Assembly (NCBI RefSeq): GCF_020382885.2
Contig: NC_058498.1
Span: 9,770,501 to 9,834,500, forward strand
DNA from: Scatophagus argus
Taxonomy: Eukaryota > Chordata > Actinopteri > Scatophagidae
Length of the DNA stretch: 64,000 nucleotides
Reading direction: 5' to 3'
Each line of letters opens with the position of its first letter. Within the stretch, counting starts at the first letter, position 1. The translations under genes were made by a program, and so were the position numbers. Shown piece after piece: positions 61,662-64,000 of the stretch. Under the pieces are notes generated by a model. The model had not been told where the DNA came from, ran no database searches, and worked only from the letters and a program-made list of their open reading frames with translations.

Positions 61662-63498
61662 TGGTAGCTGAGGAGCAAAGGGCACATGGAGGAACCTTTC
61701 AGCGTGAGCTAAGGGTTATATACAACACACGCCTACACACTCCCACGCACACACACAGCCAAGTACATGTACTCAAGTAATGTACAAGTGCATATTCTTA
61801 TCACCCATAATCTAACTGGCATATTCATCGGTTTCAGTCATATTCCATCATTTCCCGAAAGACATCTTATCGGAGACATTTAGAGGAACATACTAACCTT
61901 GAACAGTCTCTTCTTAGACACAGTAATTCTCTCAAGCTTATCTGCCTACAAAATAACTTTGTTATTTATCAATATTATAATTTAATCACTTAACATTGTT
62001 GTACATGATTTTAACTATACATTTTGATTACACTCTCTAGAAAAACATACACCACAAAATCATTCGTTCATTAATCAGTTTTAACACTTAACTGGCAACT
62101 GCTTTGTCTCACCTGAACTTCACCTGTGGCTGAAACAGAGCTAACAAAACAGCACTTAGCTGGAAATGATACGCTGTTTAAGTTGAAGTGTTTTTGTATG
62201 ACAGGGCAATACATTTAAAATGTCACAAGAAAATGTGCACAAGACTTATGAGTCATCTAAAAAAAAATCAGTTATCTGTTTTTATTATCTGTTTCTATAT
62301 TGGACTACGGAACACTATTTATGAACCAGGAGCAGCTTTACTTATTACTAGACCAGAATTCAGCCCATGTTTTGTTATAACAACTTTCCAAAAGAACAAC
62401 CATTTGTTTGAAATTTGTGGCAGAATTAATTGATAACATGTGAGTCTGAGTACATACAGGTGGGTCTGACCTAACAGCTGTGTGATGTTTTTCAGCAGTG
62501 CGGTTAAAAACCCTCAGCACTCTTATACTGCGGTTCAGACAGACGAGACAGACGGATCACAGAGTTGTTGTTTTTTTTGTCTGTATCAGCATTTGGACCC
62601 ATTACAATTGAGGATTTTGTGGAAGGAACAAAACCTCTGAAAGCCAGAATTGACTGACCATGAACAAATAAAAGTAAGATTACATTCATTGACAATAAAA
62701 TCACTGAAGTATATTTCACAAACTCTGTTGTAAGGATACGCAGAATGAACTTGAATCCCTTCAAATGTCTATACCCTGGAGCTTGCTCTCTGTTTCCCCT
62801 TCTGGTTCTTATTTATTCTGTTGATGCCATGATTAGCTGATTGCTTTGTGCATATTCATGTGGCAATTTTGTTATATTTCCTGGATTCCCAAGTCAGTGA
62901 GATTTTGGAAACTAAGTTTATGTTAGTACATCTCACACACATGCTTACATGACATATAAGCTACTTCAGATGTATTCTTACTGATCCCATTACAACTAAA
63001 CGATCCCCCTTGTGTCAAATGTCTGCACTGATTAAGGCCTTGAAGCCAAATGCTTCAGCGCTTACATCAGACCTAACTGTGCCAAAAACTCAGTTTTTTT
63101 CTTAAATATTTCTCTGGATAGAAATCAGCAAGTGATTTTCAGAAAAATGTCATTGTTGTTTTTTAGGAATTTTTTTTTATGAAACTGAAAAGCCCATAAA
63201 ACAAACTTTGTGTCACCAAGAGACTTGTTTTCAAAAAAAAAAAGAAGAAAAGAATAAACTGCAGACAGATCAAGAAGAAGTTGTGTTTTCCAACCTTATT
63301 TAAGCAACATTTGCAAAACCACAGTATAAAAATACATTGGCAATATTTGCTTACAAAATACATTCATGTACAATCCACATAGATTACATATCAAGTGACA
63401 GACAATCTGACAGAAAACAGATTTACCATTTGGAACCAATGAGGTCAAGATACAACTTTGATAAAAAAAAATAATAATAATAATAATAATAATAAAAG
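61662..63498. other. Upstream region of the alkaline phosphatase gene, no gene recognised
   Basis: Contains short CA-rich sequence near 61.74 kb and AT-rich sequence. No exon could be supported. The first few hundred bases upstream of the TATA box presumably hold the gene's control elements, but no specific site can be named with confidence. Confidence 0.55.
63472..63496. repeat. (AAT)n microsatellite
   Basis: About eight AAT units, directly downstream (on the - strand) of the candidate exon's stop codon. Confidence 0.95.
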
Positions 63499-63628
63499 CT
63501 ACATATGTTCCACTTCTGAACGAGGTACAGCATCCTTATGACTTCTTGTAAGGTCTTTTGGGTTTGTGGGTTTTGCAGCTTGGTATGGCACAATGGCTTG
63601 TAGTTCAGATTTGTGTCTTTTGTTCCAT
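63499..63628 (-). CDS. Candidate terminal exon of an unrecognised - strand gene
   Basis: A good acceptor (attgtctctttccag|ATG, - strand) opens 130 bases. In the frame starting at the second base it reads WNKRHKSELQAIVPYQAAKP, then NPKDLTRSHKDAVPRSEVEH, ending with M and a TAG stop (63499-63501). The charged composition looks protein-like, but I do not recognise the family. Another frame is also open, so this is weak. If real, the rest of the gene lies beyond 64 kb. Confidence 0.3.
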
Positions 63629-64000
63629 CTGGAAAGAGACAATCATGTACCGGTACATCAACAGCTGTGTGTCCTGCCCAAGTGCCCACAAGCTGAACAG
63701 TGAGCCCTCAGCCTACATGCTTGCTTCAAGTGTTTCTGGCTAAAGCCTCAGATTAATGTATAACTCTAAATTACAGATCCTTGCAAATGTTTGACAGCTC
63801 TGCACAGAGAGCATTGAGTTTGTATATAGCTTTAGAAAATAAGAAGAGGACAAAAATCGAACTAACTAATGAAAGAACTAGTTAGTGCAAGTTAGTAGTC
63901 ATGTTGCAGGTATACAGGTTTGAAATAGTTCTTCTGAAGTAAATGCTGATGATCTAAAAACTGGCAACAGTTGCATGAAGTGTTTCAGCTTTGCATATTT
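63629..64000. other. Right edge, nothing recognised
   Basis: No further exon, repeat or RNA gene could be supported in the last 370 bases. Confidence 0.5.

Overview
The window looks like nuclear DNA of a ray-finned (teleost) fish. Its two clear genes are split into many short exons with GT-AG introns. It is dense in CA/TG, CT/GA and homopolymer microsatellites. It also carries degenerate Tc1-like transposons, a tRNA-derived SINE relic and LINE pieces of the kinds common in fish genomes. There is no bacterial or viral gene organisation. Most long open frames in the first 46 kb are by-products of dinucleotide repeats rather than genes.

Layout. From 1 to about 46.8 kb I see no recognisable protein family. 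This stretch holds microsatellites, transposon relics (SINE at 0.2 kb, Tc1 derivative at 5.5 kb, small inverted-repeat element at 6.2 kb, hAT-like scrap at 26.9 kb) and long repeat-poor tracts that could be regulatory. A GC-rich promoter-like block with two CCAAT boxes lies at 13.28-13.48 kb. Downstream on the + strand, four further segments with good splice signals (25.45, 36.98, 39.86 and 42.70 kb) can be joined to a first exon at 13.5 kb in one open frame of 169 codons. I offer this as a hypothesis: an unrecognised small protein gene or a long non-coding RNA.

From 46.845 to 54.558 kb on the - strand is ankle1: nine coding exons, 1174 residues, ankyrin repeats, a LEM domain and a C-terminal GIY-YIG nuclease domain. 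From 55.609 to 61.589 kb, also on the - strand and directly upstream, is an intestinal-type alkaline phosphatase (alpi-like): eleven coding exons, 523 residues, signal peptide, all recognisable metal-binding motifs and a C-terminal GPI-anchor signal. A TATA box sits 62 bases before its start codon, and a polyadenylation signal lies about 290 bases after its stop. The two genes run head to tail with under 1 kb between the alp polyadenylation signal and the ankle1 start codon. They have no known shared pathway: one is a secreted, membrane-anchored brush-border type enzyme, the other an intracellular DNA nuclease. A possible terminal exon of another - strand gene lies at 63.5-63.6 kb, near the right edge.

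Most notable points: an apparent shift of a splice donor in alp intron 8, which changes the residues just before a metal-binding motif; a very large central exon in ankle1; three copies of a Tc1 family, two sharing one internal-deletion junction and the third deleted even further; and the candidate + strand transcript. All exon boundaries were read by eye from splice signals, reading-frame continuity and family knowledge; no alignment or expression data were available.
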